A DNA stretch of 43,667 nucleotides from SIG710 sp045587665 (GTDB lineage: Bacteria > Bacillota > Clostridia > Oscillospirales > CAG-272): contig JAZNCT010000037.1 of the NCBI GenBank assembly GCA_045587665.1, forward strand, positions 1-43,667, written 5' to 3'. The notes under the pieces are model-generated. The model did no database searches. It was given only the letters and a program-made list of their open reading frames with translations, and was not told where the DNA came from. Both the position numbers and the translations under genes were made by a program. Shown one piece after another: positions 15,766 through 22,885 of the stretch (the first letter of the stretch is position 1; every line of letters begins with the position of its first letter).

Positions 15766-16686
15766 TCATCTATCCATAAGCATAGAAAGATACGGTTCAA
15801 TAACAAGTCCGTCTCTTATAGGAGTTCTGTAGTGCTGAGAGAGCTCTGTTATACGGCAAACAAAATCAGAAGCAAAAGCAACAGATCGTTTGAAATCCTT
15901 TTGCAAAAGCATTTCACCAAGGAGCACCGAAGCAAAAACATCACCTGTTCCCGGATATGAACGTGGCATCAGGGGAACGCTGTGAAAGCAAAGCTCGCCT
16001 GTATCTTCTATCGCCGCGCTGATCATTATTCCGCTCCTATCGTCGCCCACTGCCGGTATCCCTGTGATAACAGCTCTTTTGCAGCCAAATTCTTCTGTAA
16101 GTCTTTTTGAAAGATATCCTGCCATTTCCATTGCTTCTTCTTTTTTCGGGGTGTGAGCAGGATATTTTTCAGAAAGCAAAAAGCAGGCCTCTGTCAGATT
16201 TGGGGTTATCAGATCAGCCCCATAGCAAAGTCGGCTCATGCCAAGCATCAGCTCATTATCATATGTAGAATAAAGCTCGCCGTCATCACCCATAACGGGG
16301 TCAACTGCGATAAAGGCTTTTTTTCCGTCGTTCTTCAGGGAAAAATCCTTTATAAATCTCGCCAGCATATCTATCTGCTCATAGCTGCCGAGAAAACCGC
16401 TGTATATAGCGTCAAAATCTGTACCTATCGACTTCCAATGGGCGGATATCTCCCCCATATGGCCGGTAAGATCTGCAAAAAACATATCCTTAAAGCCCCC
16501 CGTGTGGGTAGAAAGAAGTGCTGTTGGCAGGGGAACGGTCTGTACACCCATTGCCGAAAGCACCGGAATTATCACAGTCAGTGCACATCTGCCAAGACAG
16601 GATATATCATGCACAGCCGCCACTCGGTTTATTTGTGCTCTAAGCTCACCCTCACCAAATAACGGATGATCTTCATATCTGTTCAT
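15766..16686 (-). CDS. Pyridoxamine/pyridoxal kinase (PfkB/ribokinase family)
   Basis: 306 residues. It phosphorylates the B6 vitamers pyridoxamine and pyridoxal in the salvage route to PLP. Family marks are VAAVHDISCLGRCALTVIIP near the N-terminus, TALLSTHTGGF, DPVMGDDGELY, LITPNLTEACFLL and the anion-hole/catalytic GTGDVFASVLLGEML. The length is a little over the usual 280-290 because of about 20 extra residues at the start. The ribosome site is weak (GAGGGG about seven bases before the ATG). It lies 24 bases after znuB in the same direction, so it may be the last gene of the zinc operon. Confidence 0.85.
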   Translation of the reverse strand: MNRYEDHPLFGEGELRAQINRVAAVHDISCLGRCALTVIIPVLSAMGVQTVPLPTALLSTHTGGFKDMFFADLTGHMGEISAHWKSIGTDFDAIYSGFLGSYEQIDMLARFIKDFSLKNDGKKAFIAVDPVMGDDGELYSTYDNELMLGMSRLCYGADLITPNLTEACFLLSEKYPAHTPKKEEAMEMAGYLSKRLTEEFGCKRAVITGIPAVGDDRSGIMISAAIEDTGELCFHSVPLMPRSYPGTGDVFASVLLGEMLLQKDFKRSVAFASDFVCRITELSQHYRTPIRDGLVIEPYLSMLMDR

Positions 16687-16710
16687 ACAAAACCCCTCAA
16701 AAAATAATTT

Positions 16711-17550
16711 TCACCCTTTTGAAATAAATCTTTTCACCAAGCTGATAAGGGTAAAGAGCAAAAAGGCAAAAGCGTTTGTTATAACTATTGCCGCTCCCGT
16801 TGGCAGCGAGAAAAGGCAGGACGCTGAAATTCCAATAAAAGCCGACGACACAGCGACAACTGCCGCGCAAATGGTAACGGCACGAAAAGAACCGAAAAGA
16901 CGCATTGCCGTAAGCGCAGGAAAAATAATGAGGGCAGATATAAGCATTGCTCCTATAACTCTCATGCCAACCGCTATGGTAATTGCCGTTACAACAGCGA
17001 TCGCTGTTTTGTAAAGCTCGACGGAAAGCCCCGTTGCCTTTGCAAAGCTCTCATCAAAGGTGACAGAAAATATTCTGTTTGAAAAGAGAACATAAAACAA
17101 AATAACGAAAAACGAAATGATGACAGAGAGAACAACATCCCCCTTTTCCATTGCGCTGAGAGAACCGAACATATAAGAGGAAACATCGGTGTTCATTCCG
17201 CCGGCAAGAGAAATTGCCGAAACGCCAATGGCGAGAGAGGTGGTGGAGATCATTGCAATGGCGGCATCTCCTCCAATACGGCTGTTTTCACTGACCCTGA
17301 GAAGAAGCACTGCCGCAACTATGACCACCGGCAACGAAAAAGCAAGGGGAGCTGCACCCATAACAGCGGCAAGGGCCAGTGCTCCAAAAGCAACGTGGGA
17401 TAGCCCGTCTCCTATCATACTGCACCTGCGCAGTACAAGCGAAACACCGAGAAGTGCACAGCAAAGGGAGACAAGTGCCCCAACTATAAATGCACTGACC
17501 ACAAAATCATAGGAAAGATAAAGCGAAAGCTTTGATATCATTTCACTCAT
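16711..17550 (-). CDS. znuB: Zinc ABC transporter permease ZnuB
   Basis: 279 residues, about eight membrane segments, ABC-3 family. Family phrases include LRRCSMIGDGLSHVAFGALA near the N-terminus, FGSLSAMEKGDVVL and GMRVIGAMLISALIIFPALTA. It forms the channel for Zn (or Mn) import with ZnuA and ZnuC. The ATG at 17550 is chosen because GGAGGTG precedes it with proper spacing; the frame continues upstream to 17676 only by running through znuC. It overlaps the znuC end by eight bases. Confidence 0.9.
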   Translation of the reverse strand: MSEMISKLSLYLSYDFVVSAFIVGALVSLCCALLGVSLVLRRCSMIGDGLSHVAFGALALAAVMGAAPLAFSLPVVIVAAVLLLRVSENSRIGGDAAIAMISTTSLAIGVSAISLAGGMNTDVSSYMFGSLSAMEKGDVVLSVIISFFVILFYVLFSNRIFSVTFDESFAKATGLSVELYKTAIAVVTAITIAVGMRVIGAMLISALIIFPALTAMRLFGSFRAVTICAAVVAVSSAFIGISASCLFSLPTGAAIVITNAFAFLLFTLISLVKRFISKG

Positions 17551-18271
17551 CGGTGTCACCTCCCGAAAAGCTTTTGAAACACGTAGAGGTGAGATATTCT
17601 TCCTTTGTGCCAAAAAACTTAATTGACTTATCAAGATGAAGGAGCTTTGTTGCATATTTTGCTGCCGAAGAGACATCGTGCGAAACCATTACCACCGTTA
17701 TGCCCTCTTCTCTGTTGAGCTTTTCCACAACGCCATACATATCCTTTGTAACAAGGGGATCAAGACCCGTAACCGGCTCATCAAGTATCAGCATTTTATT
17801 CGCTGCACAAAGAGCCCTTGCAAGAAGAACTCTCTGCTGCTGTCCTCCTGAAAGATCTCTGTAGCAGCTTTTTTCTATATCGAGAACGCCCATTTTTTCC
17901 ATGCAAAGTGCCGCTCTTTTTTTATCCTGCGCACTGTAAAAAAGACCTGTTCCGACTCTCGAAAGGCAACCGGAAAGAACCACCTCTCTCACAGTTGCGG
18001 GAAAATCTCTTTGAATATTTGTTTGCTGTGGAAGATATCCGATATCTCTTCTCGAAAGAGAGTCACCGAAAAGGATCTCTCCCTCATATGGCTTTTTCAG
18101 AGAAAGAAGTGCCTTTGCCAGCGTGCTTTTACCTGAGCCATTTTCGCCCACTATACAAAGATAATCACCGCTGTCAACAAAAAAACTCACATTTTCAAGA
18201 ACAGTATGACCGTCATAGGAAAGGCTGATGCCTCTGCATTCGATCTGGTGCAAAGTTAGATTATCCTTCAA
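17543..18271 (-). CDS. znuC: Zinc ABC transporter ATP-binding protein ZnuC
   Basis: 242 residues. It has Walker A GENGSGKST, Q-loop region IGYLPQQTN, signature DLSGGQQQRVLLARAL, Walker B MLILDEPVTGLD and switch VMVSHDVSS. It drives Zn import with ZnuA and ZnuB. The proposed start is a TTG that overlaps the znuA stop (TTGA), with GAGGAGG ten bases upstream inside znuA, so the two are coupled. No ATG is available before the first conserved strand. Confidence 0.9.
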   Translation of the reverse strand: MKDNLTLHQIECRGISLSYDGHTVLENVSFFVDSGDYLCIVGENGSGKSTLAKALLSLKKPYEGEILFGDSLSRRDIGYLPQQTNIQRDFPATVREVVLSGCLSRVGTGLFYSAQDKKRAALCMEKMGVLDIEKSCYRDLSGGQQQRVLLARALCAANKMLILDEPVTGLDPLVTKDMYGVVEKLNREEGITVVMVSHDVSSAAKYATKLLHLDKSIKFFGTKEEYLTSTCFKSFSGGDTDE

Positions 18272-19233
18272 TTCTTAAATGCCTCCTCAAGGCTGTTTAG
18301 ATTCTTTTGCATAAGCTCTATATAGCCCACGCCATTTTTCACATCCTCGCCGCCAAGTGTGTGACAGGAATACAGGCGCAAAACCTTTGCTCCCGCCTCC
18401 CCGGCAATGTTTTTCGCCAGCTTTTCATTTGAAAAGTCCACCGAAAAGACCACTGCCGCCTTTTCTTTTTTTGCCACTGCGATAACGTCTGCTATCTCCG
18501 CCATTGAAGCCTCTGTATCCGAGGAACAGCCGCTAAAGGGAGAGGTATATTTAAATCCGTATTCCTTTGTCAGATAGAGAAAGGGAAAACGGTCTCCGAA
18601 TATAAGGGTTTTTTCTGCCTTTCCGGCAAGAGCGGCAAGGGCATCATCAAGCTCTACCAGCCTTTTTATATAAGAATCTGCATTTGAGCGGTATATTTCT
18701 GCATTTTCTTCATCAAGAGCGCAAAGCTCCTCTGCCAGCCGCTCCACTATCATAACAGCGTTTTTCGGAGATGTCCAAACGTGCTCGTCGTGGGGGTGAT
18801 CGTGCTTCTCCTCCTCGGAGTGCGTGTGGCCGCTGTGCAGTTCTCCCCCATGTCCGTTTTCATTTTCAAGAAGCGGAACTATATCCATAAGTGCAATAAG
18901 TTTTGTTTTTTGGGGGCCTGCACCGGCTATCAGCCGATCAGCCCAAGCCTCGGATTCTCCACCCACCCAAACGAACATATCGCTCTCTGCAATAGCTATC
19001 ACATCAGAAGGGGTAGGCTCATATGAATGGGGCTCACTTCCAAAGGGAAGCAGCATACTTACCCTAGACGAGGTTCCTTCTGTTATATTTTTTAAAAAAT
19101 CATATTGCGGAAAGACCGTTGTAACTATACTAAGCCCCTCGTCCTTATCATTTGCGCTCCCCTCTCCGCACGAAACCAAAAGGGCAGACAAAATAACAGA
19201 ACAAAGGCAAATCAAAATAATTTTTTTAAGCAT
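18268..19233 (-). CDS. znuA: Zinc ABC transporter substrate-binding lipoprotein ZnuA
   Basis: 321 residues. Signal peptide with lipobox LLVSCGEG; cluster A-I metal-binding protein fold. A His/acid-rich loop (GHGGELHSGHTHSEEEKHDH and on to DEHVWTSP) is characteristic of zinc-specific members. The first metal ligand lies in LLPFGSEPHSYEPTPSD (His), and the following loop holds DEHVW. It captures Zn outside the cell and hands it to ZnuBC. It is placed ten bases downstream of the Fur-family regulator in the same direction. Mn-type proteins of this family lack the His-rich loop, so zinc is favoured. Confidence 0.9.
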   Translation of the reverse strand: MLKKIILICLCSVILSALLVSCGEGSANDKDEGLSIVTTVFPQYDFLKNITEGTSSRVSMLLPFGSEPHSYEPTPSDVIAIAESDMFVWVGGESEAWADRLIAGAGPQKTKLIALMDIVPLLENENGHGGELHSGHTHSEEEKHDHPHDEHVWTSPKNAVMIVERLAEELCALDEENAEIYRSNADSYIKRLVELDDALAALAGKAEKTLIFGDRFPFLYLTKEYGFKYTSPFSGCSSDTEASMAEIADVIAVAKKEKAAVVFSVDFSNEKLAKNIAGEAGAKVLRLYSCHTLGGEDVKNGVGYIELMQKNLNSLEEAFKN

Positions 19234-19243
19234 TTTAAATCCT

Positions 19244-19660
19244 TTAATCCTTTATACTGCAGTCACTGCATTGGCCGTAAAGCATAGATAGGCCGCCGTT
19301 TATCTTAAATCCGTGCTCGCAAAGCACGTGTCCCATAAGATCCTCACTTTTTTCACATTCAAGATGATAGACCTTACCGCAAACGGTGCACTTCATATGC
19401 AGATGTCCCTCGCATCCACCGCCACAGGCATACTGATAAAGATAGTTTGAATCGTTTCCGTCTCTGAAGCGACGCAAATATCCTTCCTGCCAAAGCTTTG
19501 AAATAAGACGGTAAACCGTGCTTTTTCCGGGGGCTTTGGGACATTCGGCGTTCGTTATATTTTCAAACACCTGCTCTGTGGTATACTGCCTGTCGGGGTT
19601 TTCGCTGAAAAAAGCTACGATTGCCTCCCTAGCTGCAGTGTTATATTTTAAAGTTTGCAT
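19244..19660 (-). CDS. zur: Fur-family metal regulator, probably Zur
   Basis: 138 residues. It has the N-terminal winged-helix DNA-binding domain (YTTEQVFENITN, PGKSTVYRLISKLWQEGYLR) and the C-terminal dimer/metal domain. The structural zinc site is formed by CTVC and CSDC, and the HLHMKCTVCGKVYHLEC region is present. Being the first gene of the znuACB operon makes zinc the likely signal. The ATG at 19660 is chosen from GGAGG seven bases upstream and because the conserved domain begins right after it; the open frame farther upstream crosses the promoter. A palindromic Fur-box-like operator overlaps its transcription start, so autoregulation is likely. Confidence 0.88.
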   Translation of the reverse strand: MQTLKYNTAAREAIVAFFSENPDRQYTTEQVFENITNAECPKAPGKSTVYRLISKLWQEGYLRRFRDGNDSNYLYQYACGGGCEGHLHMKCTVCGKVYHLECEKSEDLMGHVLCEHGFKINGGLSMLYGQCSDCSIKD

Positions 19661-19673
19661 TGAAACCTCCAAA

Positions 19674-19690
19674 ATGAGAACGGTTCTCAT
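19674..19690. promoter_or_regulatory. Fur/Zur-type operator
   Basis: ATGAGAACGGTTCTCAT is a perfect 17-bp palindrome (8-1-8). Its core TGAGAAC-G-GTTCTCA matches the 7-1-7 architecture of Fur-family boxes. It lies between the -10 box and the ribosome site of the regulator gene, so a bound protein would block initiation. Confidence 0.8.
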
Positions 19691-19719
19691 ATTGTAACAC
19701 ATATATCCTAGTTTGTCAA
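19691..19719 (-). promoter_or_regulatory. Promoter of the zur-znuACB operon
   Basis: On the minus strand: perfect TTGACA (19714-19719), 17-base spacer, TACAAT (19691-19696), directly adjacent to the palindromic operator. Confidence 0.85.
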
Positions 19720-19778
19720 TATTTTTAATAAAATATAGGCCTGTCCCATCTTTTTTCTTCTCAGTTTTGCTTTGGCTC

Positions 19779-19807
19779 TTGACACAGAGGAATGAAAATG
19801 TTAAAAT
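19779..19807 (+). promoter_or_regulatory. Promoter of the small membrane protein gene
   Basis: TTGACA (19779-19784), 17-base spacer, TAAAAT (19802-19807), 43 bases upstream of the ATG at 19851. Confidence 0.75.
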
Positions 19808-19850
19808 ATTCAGAGAAATTAAATTTATCTTTAACATTAAGGTGGCAAAT

Positions 19851-20075
19851 ATGAGTGAGAATAAAAATAAAAACTTTAAAAAAATCCAGATATTTGCAGC
19901 GGCAGCAGTTCTTGCCGTGGTGATCTTCCTCTGTATTTTCATACCGCTAAGCTCCGGCTCGCCCGAAGAAACCGAATCCGAGGCAGCAGATTCTTCAAAC
20001 ACCGAAACACAAGCTCCCCAAGTTACCCATGACACCATTTCAGACGAGGGTTGGTCTCCTATCTGGCGTCCATAA
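19851..20075 (+). CDS. Small single-pass membrane protein with acidic Ser/Thr-rich exterior
   Basis: 74 residues with a good AAGGTGG ribosome site. There is a basic N-terminus (MSENKNKNFKKIQ), one hydrophobic helix (about residues 13-33), then an exported tail rich in Glu, Ser and Thr, ending GWSPIWRP. The helix has no lipobox Cys, so it is probably a type II anchor. It has its own consensus-like promoter and a strong terminator, so it forms a complete one-gene unit between the zur operon (divergent) and the transketolase operon. The frame can be extended upstream to 19713, but that would cross the promoter. Function unknown. Confidence 0.7.
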   Translation: MSENKNKNFKKIQIFAAAAVLAVVIFLCIFIPLSSGSPEETESEAADSSNTETQAPQVTHDTISDEGWSPIWRP

Positions 20076-20080
20076 AAAAA

Positions 20081-20117
20081 GGGGCTCCTTGCACAAAACA
20101 AGGAGCCTCTTTTTTGT
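20081..20117 (+). terminator. Intrinsic terminator after the small membrane protein gene
   Basis: GGGGCTCCTTG and CAAGGAGCCTC form an 11-bp stem (one G-T pair) around a CACAAAA loop, followed by TTTTTTG. Confidence 0.9.
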
Positions 20118-20136
20118 TTATCCACCGCTTTCTCTA

Positions 20137-20165
20137 TTGACAAAACGTTCCATATGTAATATAAT
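20137..20165 (+). promoter_or_regulatory. Consensus promoter of the transketolase operon
   Basis: Perfect TTGACA (20137-20142), 17-base spacer, perfect TATAAT (20160-20165), about 40 bases upstream of the first gene. This predicts high constitutive expression. Confidence 0.88.
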
Positions 20166-20205
20166 GATTATGCTTGGATATAATTTGTCAGGAGGATGAA
20201 GATCT

Positions 20206-21027
20206 ATGGAACAGTCCAAAAAAAATCAGCTCTCCGAGATCGCCCGCAACATAAGGCTCGGTGCTCTCGAAGGGGTTTTCAATGCAAAATCCGGTCATCC
20301 GGGCGGCTCGCTTTCTATAGCAGACCTGCTCGCATACCTTTATTTTGAAGAAATGAATGTTGACCCCAAAAATCCTAAATGGGAGGATCGTGACCGTTTT
20401 GTACTCTCTAAGGGTCACTGCGCACCTGCTCTCTATGCAGCCCTTGCAGAAAAAGGTTTTTTTGATAAGGCACTTCTTAAAACTCTCAGAAAGGTAGATT
20501 CGTTTTTGCAGGGTCACCCGGATATGAAGCATACCCCCGGAGTTGATATGAGCACAGGCTCTCTTGGTCTGGGTATTTCCGCCGCCTGCGGAATGGCTCT
20601 CTCCGGAAAGGTTTCCGGCAAGGATTACCGCGTTTATACAATAGTCGGAGACGGCGAAAGCGAAGAGGGTCAGGTTTGGGAGGCGTCTATGTTTGCCTGC
20701 CACTATAAGCTGGACAACCTTTGCGTTATCATAGATTGGAACGGTCTTCAGATAGACGGCCCCGTTGCCGAGGTTATGGATCCCACTCCTTTTGATAAAA
20801 AGCTTGAGGCCTTTGGATATAATGTTATAAACATAGATGCTCACGATTTTGACGAGATAGAAGCTGCTTTTGCTGCCGCAAAGGAATGTAAAGGCAAACC
20901 CACCGCCATTATTGCAAAGTCTGTCAAGGGCAAGGGCGTTTCCTATATGGAAAATAATGTTGGCTGGCACGGTGCCGCTCCAAATGCAGAGCAGTATGAA
21001 GCCGCTGTAGCTGAGCTGAAGGCTTAA
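20206..21027 (+). CDS. Transketolase, N-terminal (TPP-binding) subunit
   Basis: 273 residues. Split transketolases have one chain carrying the thiamine diphosphate/Mg site and another carrying the pyrimidine and C-terminal domains. This is the first chain: KSGHPGGSLSIADLLAYLYF, DRFVLSKGHCAPALYA, DMSTGSLGLGISAACGMA and the TPP motif GDGESEEGQVWEASMFA through DWNGLQIDG. It would transfer two-carbon ketol units in the non-oxidative pentose phosphate pathway together with the product of the next gene. AGGAGG stands ten bases upstream of the ATG. A nine-base gap separates it from its partner gene. Confidence 0.93.
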   Translation: MEQSKKNQLSEIARNIRLGALEGVFNAKSGHPGGSLSIADLLAYLYFEEMNVDPKNPKWEDRDRFVLSKGHCAPALYAALAEKGFFDKALLKTLRKVDSFLQGHPDMKHTPGVDMSTGSLGLGISAACGMALSGKVSGKDYRVYTIVGDGESEEGQVWEASMFACHYKLDNLCVIIDWNGLQIDGPVAEVMDPTPFDKKLEAFGYNVINIDAHDFDEIEAAFAAAKECKGKPTAIIAKSVKGKGVSYMENNVGWHGAAPNAEQYEAAVAELKA

Positions 21028-21042
21028 AAGGAGGCAATGGCT

Positions 21043-21987
21043 ATGATGAATTATGAAAAAAAGGCAACAAGAGAGGCCTATGGCGAGGCTCTTGCAGAGC
21101 TCGGCGACAAATATGATTTTCTCGTTCTTGATGCTGACCTTGCGGCGGCAACAAAGACCGGTGTATTTAAAAAGAAATTCCCCGAAAGATTTTTTGACTG
21201 CGGAATTGCCGAGGGCAATATGATAAGCGTTGCGGCAGGCATTGCGGCAACCGGAAAATGCGTTTTTGCCTCTTCCTTTGCAATGTTTGCGGCAGGACGT
21301 GCCTTTGAGCAGGTAAGAAACTCTGTGGGCTATCCTCATCTTCCCGTTAAGATAGGTGCTACCCATGCCGGAATCACAGTTGGCGAAGACGGTGCCACTC
21401 ACCAGTGCCTTGAGGATATCGCTATTATGAGAACTATCCCCGGTATGACCATTATCAACCCCGCAGATGCAGTTGAGGCAAGGGTGGCTGTTGAAGCGGC
21501 TATCAATTTTAACGGTCCTGTTTATATGCGCTTTGGCAGATATGCAACTCCCGTTTTCAACATTGGCGCTGACTATAAATTTGAGCTTGGCAAGGGTGTC
21601 AAGCTTATTGACGGCAAAGATGTGACAATTGTTGCAAGCGGTCTGACCGTTTCAATGGCTATGGAAGCTGCCGAAATGCTTTCAGAGGAGGGAATAAGCG
21701 CGAGAGTGATCAACATTCACACCATAAAGCCGATCGACCGCGAAATTATTCTTGCAGCGGCAAAGGAGACAGGCGCTATCGTTACTGCCGAGGAGCATAA
21801 TATCATTGGCGGTCTTGGAAGCGCAGTGGCAGAGGTTGTTTGTGAAGAAGCTCCCGTTCCCGTGGTTCGCGTTGGAATAAATGACACATTCGGAAGGAGC
21901 GGCACGGTTCCCGCACTTCTTGAGGCCTACGGGCTCACTCCAAAGGCAATAGCAGAAAAGGCAAAAAAAGCAATTTCTATGAAATAA
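21043..21987 (+). CDS. Transketolase, C-terminal subunit
   Basis: About 314 residues. It holds the pyrimidine-binding domain (DADLAAATKTGVFKKKFPER, DCGIAEGNMISVAAGIAATG with the TPP-activating Glu, THAGITVGEDGATHQCLEDI) and the C-terminal domain (VINIHTIKPIDREIILAAAK). It pairs with the upstream subunit. Three in-frame ATGs lie at 21037, 21043 and 21046; GGAGG is only two bases from the first, so 21043 is preferred. It ends ten bases before a strong terminator. Confidence 0.93.
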   Translation: MMNYEKKATREAYGEALAELGDKYDFLVLDADLAAATKTGVFKKKFPERFFDCGIAEGNMISVAAGIAATGKCVFASSFAMFAAGRAFEQVRNSVGYPHLPVKIGATHAGITVGEDGATHQCLEDIAIMRTIPGMTIINPADAVEARVAVEAAINFNGPVYMRFGRYATPVFNIGADYKFELGKGVKLIDGKDVTIVASGLTVSMAMEAAEMLSEEGISARVINIHTIKPIDREIILAAAKETGAIVTAEEHNIIGGLGSAVAEVVCEEAPVPVVRVGINDTFGRSGTVPALLEAYGLTPKAIAEKAKKAISMK

Positions 21988-21996
21988 TAAACAAAA

Positions 21997-22029
21997 ACAG
22001 CTGAGCTAACGCTCAGCTGTTTTCTTTTT
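21997..22029 (+). terminator. Intrinsic terminator of the transketolase operon
   Basis: ACAGCTGAGC and GCTCAGCTGT form a perfect 10-bp stem with a TAAC loop, followed by TTTCTTTTT. A-rich sequence on the other side may let it also stop the convergent gene ending at 22031. Confidence 0.9.
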
Positions 22030-22030
22030 A

Positions 22031-22807
22031 TCAGATAAACTTTTTAAGGTAGTCTGCACTCACCTTGACGCTTGCAAATTCATCGCCGTCGATCCAGTTT
22101 TCATCCTGCTCAACAACATAATACTTAACGTCGCACTTGCGGGCAGTTTCGATAACGCCCTCCATCCAGATATTGCCGTTGCCGACCTCTGTCATATTGA
22201 GCCCCTGTCTATCCTCGGGATAAACAACTCTCATGCAGTCCTTAAGGTGAAGAATGTCTATTCTTCCCTTCAGCTTTTCTATCCAGTGGCGAATATCTCC
22301 GCCGCCTGCCTGAACCCAGCAGGTGTCAAGAACAAAGCTGATGTTTTCTGGGTCAAGCTCTTCATAGAGATAGTCCATTATGGTCTTTGTTCCGTCAATT
22401 CTGTGAAACTCAAAGGCATGGTTGTGATATGTAAGCTTAAAGCCCTCTGCGGCATATATCTTTGCCATTTCATTATACTTGTTTATAAATGTTTTGAGAC
22501 CCTCAAGCTCTGTACGTGCAAAGTTGGGCATAGCGCCGATACCGATATTGTCGGTCTCCCAGAGGCGGTGATGCTTGATAGTACCCTCAACATCGTCTAC
22601 GATGCTGTCATATTTATAGTGAGTACCGCAAATGCTCATTCCGTTTTCTTTTATAATCTCGATATAACGCTTTTCATCAATAGCACATTTTGCGGTGTGA
22701 AGATCCTTGTAGCCCATATCGGCGATCTTCTTCATAGAAGAAGCAAAATCCTCTTCATTCTGCAAATGGTTTCGAATTGTATAAAGCTGAAGTCCAAGCT
22801 GTTTCAT
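22031..22807 (-). CDS. Sugar phosphate isomerase/epimerase family protein (TIM barrel)
   Basis: 258 residues matching the AP_endonuc_2/xylose-isomerase-like barrel family. It starts MKQLGLQLYTIRNHLQNEED and contains KLTYHNHAFEFHRIDG (metal-site region), ISFVLDTCWVQAGGGD (Asp ligand), IDILHLKDC and VEQDENWIDGD. Members isomerise or epimerise sugars or inositol-type compounds with a divalent metal; the exact substrate cannot be told. The ATG at 22807 is chosen from AAGGAG eight bases upstream. Promoter at 22844-22872. It may feed carbon from oligosaccharide breakdown into central metabolism, but this is inference. Confidence 0.85.
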   Translation of the reverse strand: MKQLGLQLYTIRNHLQNEEDFASSMKKIADMGYKDLHTAKCAIDEKRYIEIIKENGMSICGTHYKYDSIVDDVEGTIKHHRLWETDNIGIGAMPNFARTELEGLKTFINKYNEMAKIYAAEGFKLTYHNHAFEFHRIDGTKTIMDYLYEELDPENISFVLDTCWVQAGGGDIRHWIEKLKGRIDILHLKDCMRVVYPEDRQGLNMTEVGNGNIWMEGVIETARKCDVKYYVVEQDENWIDGDEFASVKVSADYLKKFI

Positions 22808-22843
22808 CTTCAAATCTCCTTCTCGATATAAATATCATAAATT

Positions 22844-22872
22844 ATTTTAATACACAAAAACCATTTTGTCAA
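22844..22872 (-). promoter_or_regulatory. Promoter of the sugar isomerase/epimerase gene
   Basis: On the minus strand: perfect TTGACA (22867-22872), 17-base spacer, TAAAAT (22844-22849). Confidence 0.75.
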
Positions 22873-22885
22873 TGATTTTCAACAA

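Noticed and set aside
20188..21402. A 404-codon minus-strand open frame opposite transketolase
   Set aside because: It covers the highly conserved transketolase genes in antisense; no ribosome site, no recognisable domain and odd composition. It is a shadow frame.
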